This document shows positions 1 to 7,069 of a stretch of DNA of 12,677 bases, piece by piece. A program made the translations under genes and the position numbers. The notes below the pieces were generated by a model, which was not told the DNA's origin, made no database searches, and saw only the letters and a list, made by a program, of their open reading frames with translations. Numbering within the stretch: position 1 is the first letter of the stretch; each line of letters starts with the position of its first letter. Source of the stretch: Eubacteriales bacterium (GTDB taxonomy: Bacteria > Bacillota > Clostridia > Acetivibrionales > STF1-152); NCBI GenBank assembly GCA_028703215.1, contig JAQVNH010000011.1:1-12677 (forward strand), read 5' to 3'.

Positions 1-780
1 AGGATCCTGGCTGAGCATCCTGGTACCGGCGGATCCCTTGGATGCGCTATATCCGAAGCCATTGAGACTGCGTCACATACGGAAAATTGCCGCTATGTTC
101 TGGGAAGCGTTTTAAACCATGTGCTTTTGCATCAATCTGTAATCGGTCTTGAATCAAAGATCGCGCTTGAGAAATACGACGTTCATCCGGATGTTATCAT
201 AGGGTGCGCCGGAGGGGGATCCAATCTGGGAGGATTGATGGCTCCGTATATGTCGGAAAGGCTGAGGGGAAAAACAAAAACACGTTTCATTGCTGTTGAG
301 CCCTCTTCCTGTCCGTCTTTGACAAGAGGAAGATATGCCTATGATTTCGGAGATACCGGAATGATAACGCCGCTTATGAAAATGTACACGCTGGGCAGCG
401 GATTTATTCCGTCATCGGATCATGCGGGAGGACTTAGATATCACGGAATGAACTCCGTTTTATCAAAACTTCATGCGGACGGATATCTGGAAGCCAAGTC
501 TTATGTGCAAAGCAAGGTTTTTGAGGCTGCTGTCCAATTCGCCCGCTGCGAGGGGATCTTGCCGGCACCGGAGTCTGCGCACGCTATTAAAGCCGCGGTT
601 GATGAAGCCATTGCCTGCAAAGAAAGCGGCGAAGCCAAGACGATTCTCTTCGGATTGTCCGGAACAGGATACTTTGATATGGCTGCTTATATGTCTTACC
701 GCAGCGGAACGATGACGGATTATGTTCCGACTGACGATGAACTGGCAGCAGGTTTTGCATCGCTCCCAAAAATAGGATGA
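1..780 (+). CDS. trpB2: Tryptophan synthase beta-like protein TrpB2, 5'-truncated by window edge
   Basis: PLP-dependent enzyme of the TrpB2 type, expected to condense indole with serine (or O-phosphoserine) to tryptophan in the cytoplasm. The frame is open from base 1, giving 259 residues; full-length TrpB2 has roughly 430-455, so the N-terminal part including the PLP-binding lysine lies outside. Visible motifs: GTGGSLG near fragment residue 10, the GSVLNHVLLHQ stretch characteristic of TrpB2 rather than classical TrpB, the phosphate-binding GGGSN loop at fragment residues 71-75, EGILPAPESAHA (the family's conserved Glu region) and LSGTGYFD near the C-terminus. No trpA is seen after it: the gene is followed by a terminator, as expected for stand-alone TrpB2 genes. 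No frameshift is visible. Sure of the family; the natural acceptor substrate is inference. Confidence 0.93.
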   Translation, partial: RILAEHPGTGGSLGCAISEAIETASHTENCRYVLGSVLNHVLLHQSVIGLESKIALEKYDVHPDVIIGCAGGGSNLGGLMAPYMSERLRGKTKTRFIAVEPSSCPSLTRGRYAYDFGDTGMITPLMKMYTLGSGFIPSSDHAGGLRYHGMNSVLSKLHADGYLEAKSYVQSKVFEAAVQFARCEGILPAPESAHAIKAAVDEAIACKESGEAKTILFGLSGTGYFDMAAYMSYRSGTMTDYVPTDDELAAGFASLPKIG

Positions 781-822
781 AAAAATATTTTTCGGGATAT
801 CGATTTTAAAAGGTTTGAAACT

Positions 823-862
823 GGCGGGACGGGCTCTGACAAGTTCGTCCCGTTATCTTTTA
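823..862 (+). terminator. Rho-independent terminator after trpB2
   Basis: A perfect 7-bp stem CGGGACG (825-831) / CGTCCCG (846-852) can be extended inward by two G-U pairs, C-G and U-A, leaving a 6-nt loop. It is followed by TTATCTTTTA. It lies 43 bases after the trpB2 stop and ends that transcription unit. Confidence 0.8.
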
Positions 863-888
863 TGAAGTTGATTTATATATATTTAACA

Positions 889-900
889 TGTCTGCAGACA
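889..900. promoter_or_regulatory. Perfect 12-bp palindrome, candidate operator
   Basis: TGTCTGCAGACA is its own reverse complement and ends two bases before the predicted -35 box of the acyltransferase promoter. The position suits binding of a dimeric regulator; the protein is unknown. No regulator gene adjoins it inside the window. Confidence 0.4.
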
Positions 901-902
901 GG

Positions 903-931
903 TGGACAAAACCATTTATTCAATGTATTAT
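903..931 (+). promoter_or_regulatory. Sigma-A-type promoter for the acyltransferase/DUF6320 unit
   Basis: TGGACA (903-908), a 17-nt spacer and TATTAT (926-931). Transcription would begin near 938, just upstream of the candidate start codons of the next gene. Confidence 0.6.
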
Positions 932-957
932 TCTAATCGGAAAGTTTGAAAAATCAG

Positions 958-2283
958 ATGGTGCGTTATGCCGCAAAAGATATGGTGTTGTTGATGAAGA
1001 AACCTGAAAATCATGAGCCGAAATGGTATAAGCTCGATAATGCCGCAAAGATATATCCTGTTGTTGTCAGCGCCAAGGATAGTTACGTCTTCAGAATAAC
1101 GGCAAATATGAAGGACGAGGTACGCCCCGATATTCTGCAGCAAGCTGTAAACGACTGCAGAGACAGATTCCCTGCATTTTATGTAAAATTGAGGCGGGGG
1201 CTTTTCTGGTACTATTATGAGGCGAACGAAAAAGAGCCTTTGGTCAAGCCCGAGCCCGCTTATGTTTGCAGAAGGATAGATCTTCGAAAAAATAACGGCT
1301 TTTACTTCACTCACTTCTATTACAAAAAGAGAATCAGCATTGAAATATTTCATGGAATCTGCGACGGAGCCGGCGCTCTGGAGTTTTTCAAGACGACCGT
1401 TTACCGTTATCTGGAGCTTCTCGGTCTTCCTGTTCTGCCGGAAAACCTTATATTGACTCTCGATCAGAAACCCGAACCGGCTGAAGCCGAAGACAGTTAT
1501 AATAAATATTATTCCGGAGAAGAACGAAGGAAAAGGATCATAACTAAGGCGTACAAACCTTGCCACAAGGGATTTTTACATGGCGGAGCGGGACTGATAG
1601 TCGGGAAGGCAAGCAGCGAAAAGCTTCATTCCATCGCCAGGGAGAAGGGCGTCACAGTGACCCAATATTTGACCGCCTTGCTTTCTTATTGCTATTTTAA
1701 ATTGGGCGAAAAGGAAAAACTCGGTACTCTTCCCGTAAAAATCACGATACCGGTAAATATGCGAAGATACTGTCCGTCAACGACCCTGCGAAACTTCTCG
1801 CTCTTCTTCCATACCTCTGTCTTATACACAAGCGAAATGACTTTCGAGAGCATTCTTGAGGTGACAAAAAAACAATTCATATCTGAGCTGACAGATAAAA
1901 AACTCAGGGATACCCTGAATTCGAATGTGGTGATCGAAAAGAACATAGCCGTGAGATTCCTTCCTCTTTTCATAAAGAAGATAATATTAAAAACGGGATA
2001 CAAGTATATTGGCACAAGATCAAGCACTGCCACTGTGACTAATCTGGGCAACATCGAGCTTCCGAATTCAATGATGCCGTATGTGATTGATTTTGAGCTG
2101 AACTCTGCGGCGGGCAAGCGTTCAAACCCAAATCTGTCGCTTGTTTCCTACAACGACATAACAACACTCAGTTTTTCCAGGGGGATTTTGTATACGGGAT
2201 ATGAAAAACTGTTTTTTTCGTTTTTAGCAAAGCAGGGGCTGAAAATTGAAGTGCAAAGCAATTTATGGGAGGATTATTCCTGA
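958..2283 (+). CDS. Condensation-domain-like (alcohol acetyltransferase-type) acyltransferase
   Basis: Cytoplasmic protein of about 440 residues with the fold signature of condensation/chloramphenicol-acetyltransferase-like enzymes. The motif HGICDG at 1351-1368 matches the catalytic HxxxDG, with His as general base. A WYKLDNAAKIYP segment near the N-terminus and TVTNLG at about two-thirds match the clostridial 'alcohol acetyltransferase' family. Substrates are not known; acyl transfer from a thioester to an alcohol or amine is inference from the fold. The start is uncertain: ATG 958 lies 13 bases after a weak GGAAAG (939-944), TTG 946 is immediately after it, and ATG 994 would place about ten residues before WYKLDNAAK, as I recall for relatives. 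The stop overlaps the next start by one base (TGATG), so the two genes are probably translationally coupled. Confidence 0.78.
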   Translation: MVRYAAKDMVLLMKKPENHEPKWYKLDNAAKIYPVVVSAKDSYVFRITANMKDEVRPDILQQAVNDCRDRFPAFYVKLRRGLFWYYYEANEKEPLVKPEPAYVCRRIDLRKNNGFYFTHFYYKKRISIEIFHGICDGAGALEFFKTTVYRYLELLGLPVLPENLILTLDQKPEPAEAEDSYNKYYSGEERRKRIITKAYKPCHKGFLHGGAGLIVGKASSEKLHSIAREKGVTVTQYLTALLSYCYFKLGEKEKLGTLPVKITIPVNMRRYCPSTTLRNFSLFFHTSVLYTSEMTFESILEVTKKQFISELTDKKLRDTLNSNVVIEKNIAVRFLPLFIKKIILKTGYKYIGTRSSTATVTNLGNIELPNSMMPYVIDFELNSAAGKRSNPNLSLVSYNDITTLSFSRGILYTGYEKLFFSFLAKQGLKIEVQSNLWEDYS

Positions 2284-2969
2284 TGAATTACTGCCCTGAA
2301 TGTGACGTGAGAATATCGACCGGTTCTGACCGCTGCCCTCTTTGCCACGGCGAGATCACGCGTGAAAAAGACGGCGGAACGACCGAAACGTATCCGCGTT
2401 ACGAACCGATGACAAGGAAACGTTATAAAATAATATTAGCCGTGTCTGCGGCTGCTGTTTTTTTGATACTGGCAACTGTGCTGATCAATATTCTGACCTG
2501 GAAAGGGCGCGCCTGGAGCGCGATATCGTCAGGATATATCCTTTATCTTTGGATATTCGGACTTCTGACATTCAATACCCGGATACATACAGGATTGAAG
2601 CTGGTGGCTCATGCGGCTGCGATAACGGCGCTGCTTATCAACACGAATGCTTTGTCGGGAAAATACGAAACTCTGACCAAGGTCTCATGGGCCGTATCAT
2701 GGGGGATGCCCATCATATTTTTTTGTTTTATCACGGCTGTCAGTGTCATCATGCTCACGAGGAAACGAGGCAGACGAGAATATGTTTTCTTCCAGTTTTC
2801 CCTTTGCATTTTTGGGCTGATACCCTTTATCATGGTCATGTTCGGAATGGCTAAGCCTGTTTTGCCGAGCATAATAACAGCTGCGTCTTCGGTCTTGACG
2901 ATCATTGCAGTGACAATATTTCAGAGAAAAGTCGTTACTTCCGAATTCAAACGAAAATTTCATATATGA
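2283..2969 (+). CDS. Zinc-ribbon membrane protein, DUF6320 family
   Basis: A 228-residue membrane protein. The N-terminus carries CPEC at residues 4-7 and CPLC near residue 18, a four-cysteine zinc ribbon. It is followed by a basic linker and about six hydrophobic helices (for example those starting KIILAVSAAAVF, SGYILYLWIF, LVAHAAAITALL, GMPIIFFCFITA, FFQFSLCIFGLI and PSIITAASSVLT), and a basic C-terminus. ATG 2283 was chosen because GGGAGGA (2267-2273) sits 9 bases upstream and the start overlaps the preceding stop; the in-frame ATG at 2265 lies in front of that ribosome site. Genes of this family commonly sit beside the condensation-like acyltransferase, as here, so it may anchor or partner that enzyme; its biochemical role is unknown. 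Confidence 0.8.
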   Translation: MNYCPECDVRISTGSDRCPLCHGEITREKDGGTTETYPRYEPMTRKRYKIILAVSAAAVFLILATVLINILTWKGRAWSAISSGYILYLWIFGLLTFNTRIHTGLKLVAHAAAITALLINTNALSGKYETLTKVSWAVSWGMPIIFFCFITAVSVIMLTRKRGRREYVFFQFSLCIFGLIPFIMVMFGMAKPVLPSIITAASSVLTIIAVTIFQRKVVTSEFKRKFHI

Positions 2970-3070
2970 AAGAGTTCCATATTTGAAAGCATCGAACCTG
3001 AAAAACAATCGATTTATCTCCAAAAAATCCAAAAATACCTATTGTCCGGGATATTGCGATTACAGTTTTG

Positions 3071-3079
3071 TGCTATAAT
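3071..3079 (+). promoter_or_regulatory. Extended -10 promoter of the ABC operon
   Basis: TGC-TATAAT (3071-3079) is a perfect -10 hexamer with an upstream TGn. The hexamer 17 bases upstream (3051-3056, ATATTG) is a poor -35, which an extended -10 can tolerate. The intergenic stretch 2970-3156 shows no other gene and no clear terminator for the preceding unit. Confidence 0.65.
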
Positions 3080-3124
3080 ATTCTCATGCATAATCAGTCA
3101 AGCTTGCAGTCAGACTCATATAAG

Positions 3125-3146
3125 CTTTTTTCAGGGCTTAAAAAAG
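3125..3146 (+). promoter_or_regulatory. AU-rich hairpin overlapping the ABC ATPase ribosome binding site
   Basis: CTTTTTT (3125-3131) pairs perfectly with AAAAAAG (3140-3146) around an 8-nt loop. The 3' arm includes the first bases of the Shine-Dalgarno AAGGAG (3144-3149), so folding could lower translation of the ATPase gene. The stem is weak, with six A-U pairs and one G-C pair. Confidence 0.3.
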
Positions 3147-3156
3147 GAGTGTTATT

Positions 3157-4044
3157 ATGCAAAATCTGATCGAGATCAAAAATTTGACAAAATACTATGG
3201 AAAGTCCAGGGGCATAATCGATGTCAGTTTTGATGTGCTCGAAGGGGAAATATTCGGCTTCATCGGTCCTAATGGCGCGGGCAAGTCCACCACAATAAGA
3301 ATACTGCTGTCATTGATTTACCCCACCGGCGGCAGCGCGAGCATATTCGGAAAAGACTGCGTCAAATACGGGCATGAGATAAGAAAAGATATCGGATATC
3401 TGCCTTCGGAAGTATTTTATTATGATGATATGAAGGTAATCGACCTTCTGAAATATTCCGCTTCTTTCTATGGCAAGCCGGACATGATCCGGCTGAAGTA
3501 TCTGGCGGAGATCATGGAGCTCGATCTGAAAAGGAAAATAGACGATCTGAGCTATGGAAACAAGAAAAAGGTCGGCATAGTTCAAGGTCTTTTGCACAGT
3601 CCAAAGCTAATAATACTTGACGAGCCTACGGGAGGATTGGACCCTCTCATGCAGCAACGATTCTTCCAACTGATACGCGAAGAGAATGCCAAGGGCTCGA
3701 CGGTGCTGTTTTCATCACATATCCTTCCCGAAGTACAAAAACTGTGTACAAGAGTCGGCATAATCCAGGAGGGAAGGATAATAGAAGTTGCGGATATAAG
3801 CGCGATGAGGAATACAACGTATAAAAAAATCAAACTGGAATTCAAAAACGAAATATCTGGCGAGCTGGATACAATGGAAGGAATAAACGACGTAAAACGC
3901 CACGAAAGGGAGATATCTTTTCTGTACAAGGGAGACATCAATAATGTGATACGCCTTGTCAGCCATTCTGATATGAACAATATTACCATAGAGGAACCGG
4001 ATCTCGAAGAGATCTTCATGCATTACTACAATAAGGAGGACTAG
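3157..4044 (+). CDS. ABC-2 type transporter, ATP-binding protein
   Basis: A 295-residue ATPase subunit of an ABC exporter of the drug/bacitracin/sodium-resistance type. Walker A GPNGAGKST is at residues 37-45, the variant signature LSYGN at 131-135, Walker B LIILDEP around 151-157 with the D-loop GGLDP following, and the switch histidine in SSH at residue 188. The C-terminal ~85 residues form the usual accessory region of this subfamily. AAGGAG at 3144-3149 lies 7 bases before ATG. It is the first gene of a three-gene operon: the stop is followed one base later by the start of a permease. It would act at the inner face of the membrane, powering the two permeases encoded next. The substrate cannot be read from the sequence, and no adjacent two-component system hints at a bacitracin-type peptide. 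Confidence 0.93.
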   Translation: MQNLIEIKNLTKYYGKSRGIIDVSFDVLEGEIFGFIGPNGAGKSTTIRILLSLIYPTGGSASIFGKDCVKYGHEIRKDIGYLPSEVFYYDDMKVIDLLKYSASFYGKPDMIRLKYLAEIMELDLKRKIDDLSYGNKKKVGIVQGLLHSPKLIILDEPTGGLDPLMQQRFFQLIREENAKGSTVLFSSHILPEVQKLCTRVGIIQEGRIIEVADISAMRNTTYKKIKLEFKNEISGELDTMEGINDVKRHEREISFLYKGDINNVIRLVSHSDMNNITIEEPDLEEIFMHYYNKED

Positions 4045-4045
4045 T

Positions 4046-4843
4046 ATGAACATTGTCAGGCAGGAATTCAAGATGACATACAAGTCCCTGATATACTACA
4101 CGATCGGTATGCTGGCGACAGGATATATCTTCCTGATTTTCTTCAAGTCATTTGCGCAGGATACTGAAATGCTCAACAAACTCTTAAGCAACTTTCCGCC
4201 GGAATTCAAGGCGGCTTTCGGATTCGCGGACGTAAATCTTTCAGAGATCAGCGGATATTTGAGTTTTATATTCGGATATATAGTTTTATTCGGCGCCGTA
4301 TATGGAATGAAACTCGGGATCTCGATCCTTTCCGAAGAAACAAGGGTGAAAACAGCCGATTTTCTGCTTTCAAAGCCTGTCAAAAGACTTCATGTCGCTT
4401 CCTCAAAGCTGGCGGCTATATTTATCTGCCTGATATTGCAGAATGTCCTGTTGTATGCTTTGATTCTTCCGGCGGCAAGCGCTGCAGCTGATGGGGATTT
4501 GAACATAAAAATATATTCGTTGTTCAGCTTTTCGGTATTTCTTGTTCAGATTTTCTTTGTGGGGACAGGCATGCTGATATCGGTGCTGGTAAAAAAGCTT
4601 AAATCCGTTATGCCTTTGACTCTTGCCGTAGTATTCATGTTTTTCATAATAGAACTTATAAATCAGTCTCTGCTGGATGAAAAGCTGACATATCTTACTC
4701 CGTTCTCATATTTTAAAGGTTCGGACATTATTTCGGCAACCGGATATGATCCGAAATATTTAGCGATAGATATTGCCGTGTTTATAGTATTCACGCTATT
4801 AAGTTTGATGATATACCGGAAAAAAGATATCCGCGCGGTATAG
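4046..4843 (+). CDS. ABC-2 type transporter permease, first copy
   Basis: A 265-residue integral membrane protein with about six hydrophobic segments: one near residues 15-33, a large soluble loop containing FPPEFKAAFGF, then five toward the C-terminus. The segment ILSEETRVKTADFLLSKPVKR is a typical cytoplasmic coupling region of ABC-2 permeases (PF12679-like). It starts one base after the ATPase stop, with AAGGAGG (4033-4039) inside the end of that gene at 6-base spacing. It resembles the next gene in length, loop position and motif order, so the two probably form a heterodimeric channel with the upstream ATPase. The cargo is unknown. I see no truncation. Confidence 0.88.
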   Translation: MNIVRQEFKMTYKSLIYYTIGMLATGYIFLIFFKSFAQDTEMLNKLLSNFPPEFKAAFGFADVNLSEISGYLSFIFGYIVLFGAVYGMKLGISILSEETRVKTADFLLSKPVKRLHVASSKLAAIFICLILQNVLLYALILPAASAAADGDLNIKIYSLFSFSVFLVQIFFVGTGMLISVLVKKLKSVMPLTLAVVFMFFIIELINQSLLDEKLTYLTPFSYFKGSDIISATGYDPKYLAIDIAVFIVFTLLSLMIYRKKDIRAV

Positions 4844-4851
4844 GAGGAAAT

Positions 4852-5652
4852 GTGAACATATTTTTGAGAGAACTTAAAACAAATGCCAAATCTTTGATAA
4901 TATGGTGCCTGGGCATGATTTTCCTGATATATGCCGGCATGGTAAAATATTCGGCTTTTTCAAAAACCGGAGATGCCGTCAACGAGTTCATGTCACAAAT
5001 TCCCGATTCCATGAAAACTGTGCTTGGAATAGGCAACGGAACCGATGTGACCTCTGTTGCAGTATTTTACAGTATGTTTTTTTTGTTCTTTATGCTGCTT
5101 GCTGCTGTCCACAGCTGCATGCTGGGCGCTTTGATAATCTCAAAGGAGGAGAGAGACAAAACCGCCGACTTTCTCTTTGTGAAGCCTATCAGGAGAAGCC
5201 GGGCGATAAGCTCGAAGATCCTCGCCGCGATCATAAATATTGCGGTTTTGAATGCGGTTACTTATGCCGTGTCCGTGATTTCTGTCGAGAAGCATAATAC
5301 CGGGAGCTCACTGGCAGTTCCGGTACTTATGATAACATCAGCGCTTTTTGTCCTTCAGGTTTTGTTCCTTGGAGTCGGTCTGCTGTTCGGGGCTTTGGCA
5401 AAAAATTCAAAGGTTGCGACTTCGGCAGCCACTTCAATCATATTGGGAACATTTATTTTAAAAGTTATAATCGACATGAACAATGATGTCAAAGCAATAG
5501 AATTTCTGTCGCCATTCAGATATTTCAAGGCCGATGAAGTTATGTTCGACAGGTCCATCGATATCGGATATGTTCTGGTGTCTGCCGCCGTTGTGCTGTT
5601 ATGCGCTGCAGGAACCTACATATTTTTTCAAAAGAGAGATCTGCGTAATTAA
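4852..5652 (+). CDS. ABC-2 type transporter permease, second copy
   Basis: A 266-residue membrane protein that parallels the preceding permease. It has an N-terminal basic stretch and first helix, a soluble loop with IPDSMKTVLGIG, the coupling motif ISKEERDKTADFLFVKP, and a C-terminal helix bundle ending in a basic QKRDLRN tail. It starts at GTG 4852, with AGGAGG (4842-4847) only 4 bases upstream and overlapping the stop of the first permease; the overlapping ATG at 4850 runs straight into a stop. It is the last gene of the operon and the probable second half of a heterodimeric exporter. Divergence between the two copies is substantial, which points to an old duplication rather than a recent one. 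Confidence 0.88.
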   Translation: MNIFLRELKTNAKSLIIWCLGMIFLIYAGMVKYSAFSKTGDAVNEFMSQIPDSMKTVLGIGNGTDVTSVAVFYSMFFLFFMLLAAVHSCMLGALIISKEERDKTADFLFVKPIRRSRAISSKILAAIINIAVLNAVTYAVSVISVEKHNTGSSLAVPVLMITSALFVLQVLFLGVGLLFGALAKNSKVATSAATSIILGTFILKVIIDMNNDVKAIEFLSPFRYFKADEVMFDRSIDIGYVLVSAAVVLLCAAGTYIFFQKRDLRN

Positions 5653-5656
5653 AATC

Positions 5657-5675
5657 TTGTCTTATCCGAAGACAA
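5657..5675. other. Short perfect inverted repeat between the ABC operon and the methyltransferase
   Basis: TTGTCTT (5657-5663) and AAGACAA (5669-5675) form a 7-bp stem with a 5-nt loop. No T-run follows on the + strand, so it would be a poor terminator. It lies just upstream of the -35 region of the next promoter and could instead be an operator. Confidence 0.35.
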
Positions 5676-5680
5676 CCGGT

Positions 5681-5707
5681 TTAACAGGCATTCCGTTATG
5701 TTATAAT
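5681..5707 (+). promoter_or_regulatory. Promoter of the rRNA methyltransferase gene
   Basis: A perfect TATAAT (5702-5707) is preceded by TGT, giving an extended -10. TTAACA (5681-5686) stands 15 bases upstream as a -35. The first in-frame ATG begins at 5714, about where transcription should start. Confidence 0.6.
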
Positions 5708-5713
5708 TCTGAT

Positions 5714-6997
5714 ATGGATAATATGGATAAAAAGAGACAAGCCGACAGCAAAAGATCCAGGCCATACCCGGCGGCCAGGGTGAGTGAAAAGGCGGAGGAA
5801 AGTATCCGGAAGGGACATCCGTGGATTTATGACACTGAAATAATCTCGCCTGACAGAACATTTGTCAACGGCCAGCTGGCAGATGTACTGAGTAAAAAGG
5901 GCCGATATCTGGGGACCGGCTTTTTTAATAACCATTCAAAAATACGTATAAGACTAATTTCGGGAAATGCAAACGACAGGTTTGATGAGGCCTTTTACGA
6001 AAGACGTCTCAGATATGCCGTTGATTATCGTCGCACCGTAATGGGCGGCGACTTCAAATGCTGCCGGCTTATTTTCGGCGAATCGGACCAGTTTCCGGGG
6101 TTTATTGTCGACAGGTTTGAAAATATTATCGTAGCTCAAACATTATCGCTTGGGATAGAACTTATCAAGCCCATGCTTTTTCGTTTGCTCATCAAAATAC
6201 TGCGCGAAACGGGAGAAAATATCGACGCCGTCTATGAGCGCAACGACGTGCCCGTTCGCGAGCTGGAAGGACTTGAACAAAAGAGCGGATTCTTTTCGGA
6301 CGAGCGTGACACAGCTCTGGGTGCAGACTTAACAGGTGTGACGCAAATCACGGAAAACGGTATTTTGTTCAATGTCGATTATGCCCGCGGACAAAAGACA
6401 GGCTTTTTTCTTGACCAAAAATACAACAGGCAAGCTGTAGCGCGTCTATCTCAAGGCAAAAGAGTCCTGGACTGCTTTACTCACACGGGGGCATTTGCGC
6501 TGAACGCGGCAAAAGCCGGAGCCGAATTCGTTTCCGCCCTTGACATATCCGAAGACGCGATACGGATGGCGAAAGATAATGCGGCGCTAAATGACATGTC
6601 TGATAAAATTGTTTTTGATACTGTAAATGTATTTGACTATCTCACAGAACTTGCCGGAAACGAATCTGCCAAGAAAAATGCAAACTTTGATTTTATGATA
6701 CTCGATCCCCCGGCTTTCACAAAAAACCGCATATCACTTCCAAATGCAATACGAGGCTACAAGGAAATCAATCTTAAAGCCATGAAGATCCTCCCCAGAG
6801 GCGGATATCTTGCAACCTGCTCCTGCTCGCATTTTATGACTGCCGCATTGTTCGGGAAAATGCTTTCTGACGCAGCCATGGATGCATCGGTTTCGCTCCG
6901 ACAGATCGAAGTTCGCCAGCAGTCGCCGGATCATCCTGTTCTATGGAGCATGCCCGAAACCGATTATCTGCAATTTTATATATTTCAGATAGTATAA
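5714..6997 (+). CDS. Class I SAM-dependent rRNA (cytosine-C5) methyltransferase, RlmI family
   Basis: A 427-residue RNA methyltransferase. The N-terminal ~80 residues (KGHPWIYDTEI and following) form a PUA-like RNA-binding domain. A central subdomain leads to the Rossmann methyltransferase domain. The SAM motif VLDCFTHTGAF starts at residue 251, the motif IV loop DPPAF is at 331-335, and TCSCSH is at 368-373 with the cysteines expected for m5C chemistry. Known members (RlmI, and RlmO in Thermus) methylate cytosines of 23S rRNA; the exact target here is inferred. The start is ATG 5714 (or ATG 5723); neither has a Shine-Dalgarno sequence. The frame stays open upstream to 5534, but that stretch overlaps the permease gene and the promoter and does not look like protein of this family. 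Confidence 0.87.
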   Translation: MDNMDKKRQADSKRSRPYPAARVSEKAEESIRKGHPWIYDTEIISPDRTFVNGQLADVLSKKGRYLGTGFFNNHSKIRIRLISGNANDRFDEAFYERRLRYAVDYRRTVMGGDFKCCRLIFGESDQFPGFIVDRFENIIVAQTLSLGIELIKPMLFRLLIKILRETGENIDAVYERNDVPVRELEGLEQKSGFFSDERDTALGADLTGVTQITENGILFNVDYARGQKTGFFLDQKYNRQAVARLSQGKRVLDCFTHTGAFALNAAKAGAEFVSALDISEDAIRMAKDNAALNDMSDKIVFDTVNVFDYLTELAGNESAKKNANFDFMILDPPAFTKNRISLPNAIRGYKEINLKAMKILPRGGYLATCSCSHFMTAALFGKMLSDAAMDASVSLRQIEVRQQSPDHPVLWSMPETDYLQFYIFQIV

Positions 6998-7025
6998 AAA
7001 ATAGCGTCTAATGTTGAACAAATAT

Positions 7026-7059
7026 ACGGGGAATAGTCTGTATGAGCTGACTAACCCGT
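7026..7059. terminator. Interrupted hairpin between convergent genes, possible bidirectional terminator
   Basis: ACGGG (7026-7030) pairs with CCCGT (7055-7059), and TAGTC (7034-7038) with GACTA (7049-7053), separated by a small internal loop. Short T/A-rich flanks lie on both sides. It sits in the 72-base gap between the convergent methyltransferase and membrane protein genes. Confidence 0.45.
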
Positions 7060-7069
7060 TATTTCCGAT

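Noticed and set aside
928..1566. 212-residue minus-strand open frame across the acyltransferase
   Set aside because: Antisense shadow of a well-supported gene; no ribosome site, no recognisable family.
3042..3233. 63-residue open frame over the ABC operon leader
   Set aside because: It crosses the promoter and the ribosome site and overlaps the ATPase gene in another frame; no family resemblance.
4046..5652. Recent tandem duplication of the permease gene
   Set aside because: The two proteins share layout and the coupling motif but differ widely in sequence, and no long DNA identity is visible; this is an old paralogous pair.
5534..5713. Open upstream extension of the methyltransferase frame to ATG 5534
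   Set aside because: It overlaps the second permease gene and the -10 promoter, reads as low-complexity Cys/Pro/Tyr-rich sequence, and adds 60 residues not expected in the family.
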